Assembly: GCA_943737045.1 (NCBI GenBank)
Contig: CALSFV010000119.1
Location: forward strand, 1 to 64,000
From: Parapristionchus giblindavisi
Lineage: Eukaryota > Nematoda > Chromadorea > Rhabditida > Diplogasteridae
Direction of reading: 5' to 3'
Length of the DNA stretch: 64,000 nt
Part shown: piece after piece, positions 36,041-47,452 of the stretch
Numbering within the stretch: the first letter of the stretch is position 1
Layout of the letters: each line of letters begins with the position of its first letter
The notes under the pieces: generated by a model
What the model saw: the letters and a program-made list of their open reading frames with translations, nothing else
What the model was told of the DNA's origin: nothing
Databases searched by the model: none
Program-made: the position numbers and the translations under genes

Positions 36041-36197
36041 TATTAATAGATTATTGTATAGATTTTCTATAGATATGAGTATACAGAATAAGGATTTTTG
36101 TATGCATACGGGTTCATGAATACGGATGATAAATTCGTGTTGACTGATTAATGTTTCATGAAATTCGAAGTACTACATTTATATTCGAGCTACTGCT

Positions 36198-36421
36198 CTG
36201 GTATTTTGCCACTTAAAGTCTACTTAAACTTTCCCACTTTAAGTATACTTTAAGTAAACTTAAAGTGAGACGTAAGTCTACTTAAAGTGGTGTGGTATAC
36301 TGTAATGCATTTCGTCAAATGTTCTTTCACTTAAAGTTTACTTAAAGTCTACTTAAAGTCTGTGACGTAGTTTAAGTAGACTTTAAGTGGCAAAATACCA
36401 GAGAAGTGGCAAAATACCAGA
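36198..36421. mobile_element. MITE made of ACTTTAAGT words
   Basis: An inverted repeat starting CTGGTATTTTGCCACTTAAA and ending with its complement, packed with about ten AGTCTACTTAAAGT / ACTTTAAGTAGACT words. The last 18 bp (AAGTGGCAAAATACCAG) are duplicated in tandem. It lies in the 3' flank of the transporter, 158 bp after the stop. Confidence 0.75.
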
Positions 36422-37120
36422 GTGTTTACGTATTACATTATTGATACAGTTGTCCGTATTCTATCAAGATTAAAACGGAAGGAATCTTTGATTTTTTAAA
36501 CTGCACTCTATTGAACAACGGTTTAACATGTAATCACATGATCAGGGCGTGGTGTGGCATCTTTAACGTCATAGATTACGTGGTAAAGTCATTATGTCAT
36601 ATAAAATAAAGAAAGGAAAAAATGAGGAAATTTATGAACAATTGCCGAATAAAATAGTTTACTTCACGGAAGTCCTTGTGATTGTGCACGGAAGCTTTAC
36701 AAGTTCTTTCAAATATTTCGGGGCCTGAAAATACTTTCTCTATCCATACATCAGAAAAATCAATTACCTAAATATCAAAGTAAAAAAAGGTTTTTTTTTA
36801 ATTGGAATGTCCTTGATCACAAGACTCCACTAAAAAGTGAAGATAATAATTGGATCGAAAGACGTCGATTCGAAAGGGTTTCGAGTGACACAAAATAATA
36901 TAGATAAGAAAGGTGATTATTAACCCTTTTTTAATATTCAAGCTGATAATAACCCACAGAGTCATTCTCGACCCAATTCCTTACATGCTTTCGCATGACT
37001 CTGACACTTTTATATATTTCGCCATCAATAATATTTTTCTAATAATAAGAAATTCTTAATTTCGATATTTCACATTTTCGTCGAAACAGTAGGGTCGGAT
37101 CGGAGATTCAAATTCCCTTA
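36422..37120. other. Intergenic, nothing recognised
   Basis: AT-rich sequence between the ACTTTAAGT MITE and the 37121 element. I find no gene, long repeat or clear regulatory site here. Confidence 0.6.
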
Positions 37121-37345
37121 CAAGGAGTCTCTTATGTCTTAAGGTGGCGAAAACTGACGATTTATAGCTTATGTGAAAGCCCTTTCTCTGTAGAATAAGA
37201 ATGTATGTTTAAAAAATTCGGAAGAGCTCTGTACATGGATATAAAAAAATCCAAAGTTTGAGCAATTTCTGCCTTGAAATACCTGTGTAATGGCCGTTGA
37301 ATTGCCGTACAATGATGGGCTACTTCTCCGCGTTCTCTCTCCGAG

Positions 37346-37418
37346 CTACTGTTGGCGCAGTGGCAAAGATGTCGCTTACAATTTTTGCGCTGCGGGTTCG
37401 ATCCCCACTGATGCGACT
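37346..37418 (+). ncRNA. tRNA-like segment, left arm
   Basis: TGGCGCAGTGG at 37353-37363 fits an A box and GGTTCGATCCC at 37395-37405 fits a B box. Their starts are 42 bp apart, close to tRNA spacing. The acceptor stem does not pair convincingly, so I call it tRNA-derived rather than a working tRNA. It may still promote pol III transcription of the element. Confidence 0.6.
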
Positions 37419-37734
37419 TGTTTTGCACGATTTTTACACTTGTCTTTTTACGTTCTTTTTTAAAATTTCCCAAGGTGCTTACTGATATCCATGAATCCAA
37501 TCTGTCTGAAAGTTTGTCAGTGTTGATTGAAAGATTCAACGTATTTCAATTCTATATTTTATATTTTATTTTCTGTTATTTAATAATTTACGGATGAGAG
37601 ATGGCAATAAGATCGTAAGACATGATAGGAATAAGATATTTTCAACACTGTACAAAAATTTTTTCTGTGTTATGTATGATTAAAAAAAAAGAACGTAAAA
37701 AGACAAGTGTAAAAATCGTGCAAAACAAGTCGCA

Positions 37735-37800
37735 TAAGTGGGGATCGAACCCGAAGCGCAAAAATTGTAAGCGACATCTTTGCCACTGCGCCAACAGTAG
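37735..37800 (-). ncRNA. tRNA-like segment, right arm
   Basis: Inverted copy of 37346-37418. The B box complement GGGATCGAACC is at 37741-37751 and the A box complement CCACTGCGCCA at 37783-37793. Transcription from here would run toward the element centre, opposite to the left copy. Confidence 0.6.
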
Positions 37801-38191
37801 CTCGGAGAGAGAACGCGGAGAAGTAGCCCATCATTGTACGGCAATTCAACGGCCATTACACAGGAATATCAAGGCAGAAATTGCTCAATCTTTGGATTTT
37901 TTTATATCCATGTACAGTGCTCTTCCGAATTTTTTAAACATACATTCTTATTCTACAGAGAAAGGGCTTTCACATATGCTATAAATCGTCCGTTTTCGCC
38001 ACCTTAAGACATAAGAGACTCCTTGTTAGGGTATTATACTTGCAGAACTCATTTCCGTAAAATATCAATTCACGTCCGAGATGCGGTACAGCATTTGAAT
38101 TAAATGATCTTAAATCTTGCGAATGCGCTTCTGTGTATATCTATTTTTACAGCACTAACATTTGTCATTGAATCTCTTACAATCTCCAGAT

Positions 38192-41100
38192 ATGGATCAT
38201 CAACATCTCTTACAATCTCTATGGCGTCGTCAACATTCATTAACTGGATCATCGATGTCATCAACAGAATCATCAATCGATTCAACAACATCTTCTATAA
38301 CATCATCTTCATCCATATCAAATCCACAAGGACAACAATTGCCCATACTTCAGGAAGAGTTAGTTATTTTAGTAGAATTATATATTTATTATCAACGAGA
38401 AGATACACGAAGTGAGACAAACTACGATAACGAGATAAAAGAGTTCTAAAAGTTTTAATGATATTTAATTGGGATGGATTTCTGTAGGGGCTATGGGAGG
38501 ATATTATTGGGAGATGTTAATTAAGAGATTTTGCACTTTTCTAATGTTATACAATGGCCGGGTTCTTAAACTTGTGGTTATAATACCAAGACTCGAGATC
38601 CAATCTAAACTTTATCTCCAAATTCCACCACAATTAAACAATATTCGGTGGACAGACTTACGAGGGCGGGGCGAGAGAGACGAGAGAAGAACAGAGAAGA
38701 CCAAATGAAAGAGGCATAAAGTCTCTATTTATATGCAATACTAATTAAATTAAAATGATAAGAAAGACAAGAACAGGGCAACCTAATTATAAAACAAAGA
38801 AAGTACAATATGGTGCAGAAATCATTCTAATAAAATGTAAAAGGGTTTATGGGTCGAAAAGGGGAGAAAGGGGAATAGGGGAGGCGGTTAGCCTGGGGTA
38901 TATGGAGATAGGGAGTATCCCTAACACTTTTCGTAATTGTCCGAATGTGAAACACGATTGTTCATATCAACGTAAGATTCGAGATGATGCATAAACAATG
39001 AAATTTTAAACTCTCGTTCATATTCTCTTGGAAACATAACAATAAAGAGAGTGATGAGCCTTACAATTAGATGTGATAATTAATATAACAAAAACTGCAT
39101 ATCGGAACATTACTGGCAAAAGGAATGAAGATAAATCACAAAAAAAGATAATCTTACGATTATCTAATTTATCTTCATGTACACCCAACAGAAATGTTAT
39201 AAAGATAGTAAATTCAGCCATATCGGCATCATCTTTTCACTTGAATTTCATTTTCATTTATTTCATATGTTCTTATCTTCTTCACATTCCAGGTCAAGTT
39301 GTCAATTTCACTTTCATTTACTAACTTCTACTCTCTTATTCTCCAACAATCTTTGATTCACCTCCTTAACATTTCATGATTGATCCGCGCCTGCTTTATC
39401 TTTAAAGGGGCCAACCTCAGTTTACGGTATCTTCAATGTTTTATCACCACAATAGATCAAAGAAATAATACGCGAAATCAAGAAGTCAAGAGATACGATT
39501 GTTGCGCCGTCTTCAAAATACTAACTTTTTCACCTTTTATCGATGAAGTTTGAGTGATGAATTACTAATAAAACAACAACGTTTAGTAAGTATTGATCTG
39601 TTTTTAGTCCTTTTTCTGTTTCTTAAATTGGCATTGGAATGAAAAACGGACGCACTTGCCCATGGAAACTCTTATCCAACCGGTTCAGATTTTCCACCAC
39701 CCTCTCCCTCTCTCTCTTCTCTCTTTCTCATTTTCTCCCTCTCCCTCTCCCTTTTCCTCTCTCCCTCTTCCTTTCTCATTGTCTGTCATTTTGCCTTTCT
39801 CCGACCTGTTCCAGTAAGCGCTGGTTCTATTACTAGCTACTCTCATGTCTTCTCTGCTTTTCCTTTCTCATTGCGCAAGCGATCGATATCTTATTCATTT
39901 TAAAGTGTACTGTTGTAATTAATTTCTTTCTTTTCTTTATTGGCTCTTTTCAATGATCTCATTTTTCTTTCAAGAACATATCTTCTCTATATATTGTTCA
40001 TATCAATACTCTCTGATGTTCAATCGAAAAGTTCAATCAACTTGATCTCTCTTCTTACCTTATTTTTTCTTCTACGAAAGAATCAATAATATTTGGAGGA
40101 CTGAATTTCCAATTATTTTATCTATGTAAACGATCTCTTTGTGTCTTATATTTTTTTCATTTTCTTAATTCAAATTAACATTGATGAAGAGGATGTTGAA
40201 TTACGGCGATGTTTTCATCTATACAATTGATTATCTTTTTTTGTATTCTCAACAAGATCATATATTCAGAACTATGAATATCGTAATGTTCATCACTTCA
40301 ATGATGATCTACAGTGGATCTGTCTTTGTTCAGGTTATTTATTTGTTTATCAATCAATTAAAATGTACCCAGCCTATGTTACAATACAATTCCACACTGT
40401 TGACGCTCTCTCGCTGACAAAAAAAGTACGTATATGGCTAAGGATTTCGAATTCGTTAATTTCAGGTCGGTTATTTCATCATTGAAATGTTTCTTCTTGA
40501 GAGGTTTGATCGATTGGAAAGTCCAGAAACGATTACTCAATATGCGGGATGATGTCATTATTACAGTCTTATAACAATTTATCATCATTTTGAAATTAAT
40601 TCGGACGGGTTCTCATGTTTCTTATTCATTATGATATCGAGTGTTGTATAAGCATCGGGTTTACGATAAAGATCTTTCTCACACTTTGAATTGCTGTGAT
40701 CAGTTAGGTGAATCTTTGATAAATCAGTTAATAGTAAGAAATGAGTAAAATCATTCGTATTTTGCAGTTTTCAATATTCCCACTTAAAATTAAAATATTA
40801 TTTATTGATCCGAACAAATATTCAATTATTTACGGGGATTGCGATTTTTTAGAACGTTCATATTTTACATTTGTTGTTTTTTTAATGTCTACGTTAAAAG
40901 ACAGAAATATAGCAAAAGTTATTCTGCATACAATACATAAATTAATTTATGCTAATTCAGCTTATTGTTCGCAAGAATCATAAATGAATTCATGCTTGAT
41001 GTAAAGGCTACGGCGCGAAATTTTGAAAATAGGAAAGTTCAGCAATAGGTTTCGAACCCGCGACGTTGCGCTTACTGGTGAGCACTTTTATCACTGCCCT

Positions 41101-44100
41101 ACGGGAAGTGGCCGTGCTAATTTCTTGCATATCACGTGTACCTTGCATAATATATGTGCTATGCATTTGAATGGACATTCGCGAGCCTCCATCTTTAAAT
41201 ACGTTTATTATTTTGGTTACATCATAACTTAATATGTTTTTCAATTAACAAATTCGTATATAAAAAGGACAGTTTATATTAGTATTTTTTTAAAGTTTGC
41301 TTAAAACTCAACAAAAAAACATAAATATAAAGAACCTCAGAATAATGTTTTTTTTAAATTTATTTTAAGATAGATATAACTATAGTTCTACGCATCCAAA
41401 CTATCCATATCTGTCTATTCATCATCTTACTTAACTCTCAAGGGACTTCAAGCACCTTACCCATCTTAGACTCAATCATGGCCCCACTCTCAGTATCTTT
41501 GTTGTCACTCATTTCATACAATCTTCCCATAGAAATGTCAAGACTTTGAGGTTCAGTTCCTTCTCTAAGATATCATAGTATTGTGGTACACGGATTCTCT
41601 TCCAACGTCCTCTTAAAGAGTTCTTCCACTGAATTAGGGAATCATTTCCTAAACTCTGAGTTGGCCTTCTGAGTTGGCCTGAGTTGGCCTTCCGAATTCA
41701 CTGGCCTTTGATGGGAAGAATCAATGAGGAGACTTTGGTAGCGAATAATTCCAACAATGACATTTTCTGTGAGAGTAGTAGTGTTTTCTCTGATATTACT
41801 TCATTTATGACTGTTTCTATAAGATCTTATCATTATCAAACAACGGTTTCCCACCTTTATCACCGTTAGAATGAACATAGCTCATCTTCACGCATAAGAA
41901 AATACTAGCCTAACAAATTGTCGCAGATTTGACCAAATGTAGGTAAATTGTTGATCATTTTGAAAAAAAAAACAACAAACAATAAATCAAATGTAAGTAA
42001 GTATGTTCTCAGTTTATGCCGATAACATCATTTCAATCTCCTCCATTTCAACTGTGAACATTCCAATCCTCTTCCATTAACTTCCTCTAACAAATATCAG
42101 AGAAAGAATGAGGCGATACATTAGATACCACTACAATTCGATATCGATGAGAGAGTATGGCAAAGTGAGAGAGAACCCACGATGCACCATGTTCTTCGTT
42201 GGAATGTGTGGAATTTGTCTGCCTTCTCTCTGCACTCTCTCCTTTGTGTATGCTCTCTCACATCCTATCCCTAAGGTGTTCGCGCACTCTCTCATTATCC
42301 AGTACTCTCTCGTCGCTATCAAACCATCTCGCTCACTCTCTTATTTACATACTCTCAAGGGCGCATTAGTTTCATAGCAAACATAAGCACAAGGGTAGAG
42401 ATATCCTGGAATCATTCATTATTTCATTCTTCGACATTTCTCTGCCGGAATTCCCGAAGTTTTTTTTAAGAGTTACTCCGCTATGTCGCAATCTCTCTTT
42501 TTCTTGATGAATGTGTCGGGGACAATTAACCTGCCGCAGTCTATATATCTCCATAATGTTCCCTGTTTCCCTGTACTATCTCCATGAAAATTTCACGCCT
42601 ATATAATCGGTATCTATAGTATTCTTTCCTCAAACAATTTATTATCCTAACCAAGCATTGATGCATACTCTTTCACTTGACACTGAAACTATAGGTAACA
42701 TCTGCCCAAACAAGTCTCAGTAGAATGGCTCATAAAGTACGACGAGGAAGAAAATTGACAGTATGTAGTTAAGGTTAAAAAAAGATGTGACTCGTTCTTT
42801 TACTGCTGACGATACCTGGGCATGAATTTATGTTAGTACCGCTTACATCGTCACCCACAAACTAGTTGTAACTGTTTTTGCATACTATTATTAGGTTTAG
42901 AACAGTTTAGTACGTTGTCTATTCTTAATAATAAAGTGAAAATTGAAAATTCAGCTCCGACACTTTTTTAAAGATTGATTTTGGCGACAGTAAAGACGGA
43001 AAAGTAGAAGGTTCATGCATTTCTTTCATCGTTTTGCTCACTAGAGTTATTTCTTAATTAATGATACAATTTCCATCATCATTTCCACATTTATCATAAA
43101 TGATCTATCTTCGCCGTCTTCCCCATTCTTTCTCTTTAACCATCTCTTGTATGGAAAGAATGTGCGGTTGTATTATACGTCAATTCACTTTTTGCCCCCA
43201 TCGCTCTCACTTTTTTTGCTCATTCCTTTCTCGTCTCAATTCCTTTCGGCTCTTTTCAGATTCAACTTTTTTTTTCAAAAATTGTTCATATATGTTTTGC
43301 TTTGTTTATCATATCAACAATTTTAGAAATTTTCGGTGTGTGGTAATCATATTAATGATACACGGGGATGAAATGAGTCTATCCAATGTATAGGAACACG
43401 AACTATTTAGTACTAGATATATTTTTGTTTATTCATTTCCACTTTTCTCTTTCTTTTATATGTAATACATAGTTGTTAGCTTGTAAATCCCTTTTAGAAT
43501 GTATTCATCAGACTAATCACTGTAAACCGAATTAGACATCTCGGCGTTCTTTCTCATTCTTTGCATAGCTTCCGTTCACTTAAATCACCTTTGATCTTCA
43601 CCGACAGCCCATTCCTATCCATTCCAATCATTCTCCCAATCACAATATACTCTATCAAAGTGAGAGTGTGTCAGACGGTTAGACACGCACACTATGTAAT
43701 TGAGAGATAGCAAAGCGTTGAAAAGAGATTCGAAGAGGGGCAGAGACGCAGAGTACATGCTAATTAGATAGATGAGCGCAGTGAAAGATCGAGATACAGT
43801 GTCAAAATATAAATATACGGTAGTAAATGAGCGATCGGAGATTGGCTACAGTAGGTCCACCCACTTTCTAATTGACTATAACTATTCATGATAATTTCCC
43901 GGTCCCATTCCGGATTTTATCCAGTTACATTAACCTTTCCTCACATTTCTTCATATTGATTCCCAGGAAGAAACGTCCTAGTTATGTACCACAGTTAATT
44001 TAAAGCGTCTGGAAAAGCCATACAACCTAGTGGTGTGGTTCATGAGTCTTTATTTTTTCACTTAGCTTATCAAATTACCGTAACCTTGCACATCTATTAT

Positions 44101-47100
44101 TCAAGGTACATACCGTATCACTTTCGAAGTCATTGCGCGTAAATATAATTTATATACAATTTATTACGTTTTCATTCTACATGATATAGTGATGTTGAAT
44201 AAACATATCGATTATTGATATGAACACTATCAATTCTGTATACGGGATGCTTATCTACTGATACTCCTTCAGTCGTTCGCACCCAATCCCCCCCCCCCTC
44301 TCTTACCCTCCCCTCCCCTATCAATATCACTGTTCATTGTTTTGATCTATACACGGTCTTACTCATGATATTCGTGAGTTTACGTGCGATAGAATATTTA
44401 TAATATATGAAATTTTATTTATTGATTATTTTAATTAAGAAGATTTCCCAGATTCAATCTGGAATTTCTTTCCAATCTTGATAATCATTATCTATACACC
44501 ATTCAGACAAAGAGATTGTAGTATAATTTTCAGGGATTCATCTATCATGGACTTTTCGTCGAGTTCTATTTCTCCACCATCTAATTCTACTACGTCATTC
44601 AGTTCGCCATCCATTCCACTAATCACTACAACGGCAAGCTTTCCATATAGTGATCAAAATTATTATAAATCTGATAAATATTGATTTAACGCTTATACCA
44701 GGGCTGTTCGGAAAAAATATTTTCGGAAAATCGGAAATTTCCGAAATTATTTTCGGAAAATTCGGAAAATTTTCGGAAAATATTTGTTTAATGTTGTTAT
44801 TGTTCTGGAAATTTTTAAAACTATTTTATTTAGCAACAATTATATTTTGAAACTCAAAATATAAAAATATAACAGCATCTTTGGAACAATTGAGTCCGTT
44901 TTGATAGGCGTTAATTTTGCGAATGAGTAACTGGTGAGAATCTGGTTGGGAAAGAGCTGCGACCTATCAGGATTAATATTTTCGACTACAATATTGCATA
45001 CCAACAAAACAATCATAATGCAAAAAAAGAATTTATTACTGATTTTAAGTTTTTTCATGTATATTTTCATGAGAAAAATATTTTATTCGACTTTTAGTCG
45101 CTAGAACTGTTTTCAATGTATATTTTCATGCAAAGAAGTTTTTATTCAATGACTTTTATTCACTAGAATTTTTCCGAATTTTCCGAAAAAAATTCGGAAA
45201 ATCGGAAAATCAAAATTTTCCGAAAAAGGTCGGAAAATCGGAAAATTCGAAAAACGGAAAAACGGAAATCCCAGCCCTGGCTTATACTCATTACAGTACC
45301 TTCAAGCTGAATCATGTATTTTCTTAAAATAAAAGAAATGTATTTTAGACTTCTCCTAAACCTGATGCGCAAGTTCTTATGGTATCTCCACCTCCATCAT
45401 ATCAGACAGCTCTACTTCAATCGTTCACGGTACATTATTTGCATTATATCCGCGGAATTGATGAAAATTCGTGCGTAAATTACCCAAAAATTGTACTACT
45501 ATGCTCATTGACTACAATTAGAGTAGAGCTTCGTTCGGGCAACTTTGTCCTTTTTTGATTCTACGTTTGCCCAACTGGAGTTGGAATATATATTCATGGC
45601 GCATTGTCGAATAAATTCGAAAATCTTCGAGAAGTATTATATTTAGAGTGTTTACAATTCAGTTGTCCGACATGGAATCAATAATTGAACTTGCCTCTCG
45701 TTCCCTCACATCCACTACAACTACATCAAACACTCAAATGAATTCATCTCTTCAAACTTCTCATATTCTATCAAATCCTTCAAGAAGTACTGAAGATGAA
45801 CAGGTGAAACTATTATGAGTTTATCTTCTTCTCTTTATTTCGAATATTATTTATTTGTTCTCGGTCAACGATGAAACATTGCGAAAAAAACTTCTAAAAA
45901 TTCGTTTCTCTCAACTTAAATCAATGACCAATAAATAATTGCAAATCATTACAAAGTATATTTTAGCCTTTGGATCTGTCATGCAAGCCGTCCTTTTACA
46001 CTCCATCAGTTTGGTTTAATGGGGGCGGAGATTCGTCTTCAACTACAGTAGGATCATCATCGACTTCAACTCACAGGCCATCAGTTATACTCGATGGAAC
46101 TAGTAAGCATTTTTAAGTTAAATCAATACAATTTGTGGAGAAAATATTTGAAAAGAAAATATATTCATAGAGATTATGTTAGAGAATGAGAATGTGACAT
46201 AATCGATTATAATTGTAATTATAATCAGGGATACTGAAAAGCGAAAAAAAATTTTGCACACGCTGAGATTCTTTAGAAATATACATTTTTTGATTGCTTT
46301 CTGGGGTAAGCTTCCACTATTCACAGTGTTTTAGTAGCCCAAGGGAATTCAGTGGTTTCGAAAATAAAAAAGATAAAACAAGTATTAAAACATTTTTTAA
46401 ACAAAAAAATCATGAATTTTTGAGATCTTCGTCGTTCTGTTTCATCAGTAACTTCATCGAATAAAGAGTCAGATGTATCCGAACACTTTCGACGATCACT
46501 TTCCGGAAAGGTAAACTATTTTATTAATCATAATCGATTATAATTGTAATTATAATCAGGGATACTGAAAAGCGAAAAAAAATTTTGCACACGCTGAGAT
46601 TCTTTAGAAATATACATTTTTTGATTGCTTTCTGGGGTAAGCTTTCACTATTCACAGTGTTTTAGTATATGAACATAATTTGATTTAAGTGGCCTCGTCG
46701 TATTCCTTCAATGGAGGATCGTCGTCTATATCGTAGACCTCCACTTACAGTATCTCCTTCAATCATTTCTTCTCGTCCTTCTTCACGATCATTGAGAGAT
46801 GATAGAAGGATCACATCATCTTCTCCTTCATGCAATAATAACAATACCATTGTTATCACTGCAAACTCACCCGAAAGCAGTAAGTTCCGATATGATCAAA
46901 CTCTCTCACCTTATCATAATGGAATGGTCAAACATTTCTGTGGAGTTATGATATATACCATTCGAATCAGCATGTGATTCTGATAAATCACCATTGATAA
47001 AAAAATTCAAATGTTTATGCGCTTCGAGAAAATCGATAATTGAATTCTCGAAATTCGAGGGCATTTGAACGCATAATCATTTCAGATTTTTTTATCGTTG

Positions 47101-47452
47101 ATACGGTGTCTTATTAGAATCTCATGCTGTTTCGAATGGTATATTCTGCTAGTCGTAACTCCATGAGGATTTTTAACCATTCCCTTGTCATTTTCATTCC
47201 ATTGTAAGAGTGGATCGAGAGCGCATTTCTTTATTTTATTCTTAGTCAACAACAGCTTCATAACAATACTTTATGTTCTTATGATGAAGGGAGAAGGATT
47301 AGGCCTAAAATTTGTTTAGATAAAGTGATAATATCGTTTCTTTAGTTGAGGACGTTTTCCGTCGTGCTCTTGGAGTCGAAGAATTTGAAGAATTCAAGAA
47401 GTCAGTAGAAGAACGAAAGAAACAAAAAGAAGAAACGATCGAACGATTTTGA
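38192..47452 (+). CDS. VGLL4/Tgi-like TEAD cofactor with two Tondu motifs
   Basis: Predicted 327-aa nuclear cofactor. Exons: 38192-38358, 44534-44633, 45349-45429, 45663-45803, 45967-46102, 46449-46510, 46690-46879, 47346-47452. The N-terminus is Ser/Thr-rich and probably disordered. Residues 164-168 are PLDLS, the CtBP-binding consensus. Residues 218-229 (VSEHFRRSLSGK) and 293-302 (IEDVFRRALG) match Tondu (TDU) motifs, which bind TEAD factors in VGLL4 and fly Tgi. HRPSVIL near 199 resembles a segment ahead of the VGLL4 motifs. The second motif has Val where His is usual. Exon 2 ends best at a GC donor (ACG|GCAAGC), needed to keep frame; every other junction is GT-AG with agreeing phase. Intron 1 is 6.2 kb and links two low-complexity exons, so that join is less sure. 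AATAAA lies at 47703. The family call rests on motifs, not alignment. Confidence 0.72.
40184..40552 (+). CDS. Possible small membrane protein nested in the intron
   Basis: Two blocks, 40184-40333 and 40466-40552, join in phase 0 across a GT-AG intron of 132 bp to give 78 aa. The product has two hydrophobic stretches (MFITSMMIYSGSVFVQVGYF being the stronger) and a charged tail with LLERFDRLESPETITQYAG before a TGA. It is on the same strand as the host gene and inside its 6.2-kb first intron. I do not recognise the family. It may be chance, or the 3' end of a longer gene whose upstream exons I could not find. Confidence 0.3.
40918..41205 (-). repeat. tRNA-derived repeat, copy 1
   Basis: On the minus strand this reads TAGGGCAGTGA (A box, about 41096-41106) and GGGTTCGAAACC (B box, about 41046-41057), then CCTATTTTCAAAATTTCGCG. 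The same order and flanks occur on the plus strand at about 51640-51895, where a MITE interrupts the repeat. Similarity continues on both sides (GCTAATTCAGCTTATTG; CCTCCATCTTTAA). It is probably a SINE-like family or part of a TIR element. Confidence 0.7.
44699..45279. mobile_element. hAT-type MITE with 8-bp duplication
   Basis: 581 bp, starting CAGGGCTGTTCGG and ending in the complement of CAGGGCTGGGATTTCCG. Both sides carry the 8-bp duplication GCTTATAC (44691-44698 and 45280-45287). CAGGG ends plus an 8-bp target are typical of hAT elements. The arms are rich in TTTTCGGAAAA words. No transposase. It sits in intron 2 of the VGLL4-like gene. Confidence 0.93.
46198..46667 (+). repeat. 139-bp direct repeats flanking the first Tondu exon
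   Basis: 46198-46336 and 46529-46667 are nearly identical (one visible difference, CTTCC versus CTTTC near the end). They lie in the introns on either side of coding exon 46449-46510, with a 331-bp offset. Each begins CATAATCGATTATAATTG. Only one exon lies between them, so unequal recombination would remove exactly the first Tondu motif. Confidence 0.9.
46921..47188. mobile_element. Foldback MITE in the last intron of the VGLL4-like gene
   Basis: GGAATGGTCAAACATTTCTG at the left and the complement of AATGGTTAAAAATCCTCATG at the right, followed inward by GGAGTTAYGA, form imperfect arms of about 100 bp. The middle contains TTATCGATTTTCTCGAAGCG (minus strand). No coding content. Confidence 0.6.

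Larger units (their letters stand above)
37121..38025. mobile_element. TIR element whose arms carry tRNA-like segments
   Basis: 905 bp with ends CAAGGAGTCTCTTATGTCTT and its complement, flanked by TTA (37118-37120, 38026-38028). The arms are about 340-350 bp (to about 37460 and from about 37680) and nearly identical. Each arm contains a segment with pol III A and B boxes. Outward-mirrored open frames (37162-37539 minus, 37622-37984 plus) are arm sequence and unlikely to be genes. It is a longer relative of the element at 10754-11187, which lacks the tRNA-like half. Confidence 0.88.
38359..44533 (+). other. Long first intron of the VGLL4-like gene
   Basis: It holds GA/CT-rich low-complexity tracts (about 38670-38700, 39700-39790), a possible small gene (40184-40552), a tRNA-derived repeat (40918-41205), a C-run (about 44289-44302) and otherwise AT-rich DNA. 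A short open stretch MAHKVRRGRKLT followed by a GT donor (42724-42759) could be an alternative first exon, but it does not fit the phase of exon 44534. Nothing else was recognised. Confidence 0.5.

Noticed and set aside
37346..37418. Functional tRNA gene
   Set aside because: A and B boxes fit, but the acceptor stem does not pair well and the segment is inside an inverted transposon arm.
37162..37984. Two long mirrored open frames as transposon proteins
   Set aside because: They are the same arm sequence read inward from each side and cross the tRNA-like unit. I saw no protein motif.
39639..39836. Leu/Ser-rich frame in CT-rich DNA
   Set aside because: Composition artefact of a (CTCTCCCT)-like tract; the same applies to frames at 52648-52920, 56213-56476 and 59254-59629.
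42724..42759. MAHKVRRGRKLT as first exon of the VGLL4-like or BED gene
   Set aside because: Its phase does not fit exon 44534. It would fit exon 50821, but skipping a whole gene in between is unlikely without transcript data.
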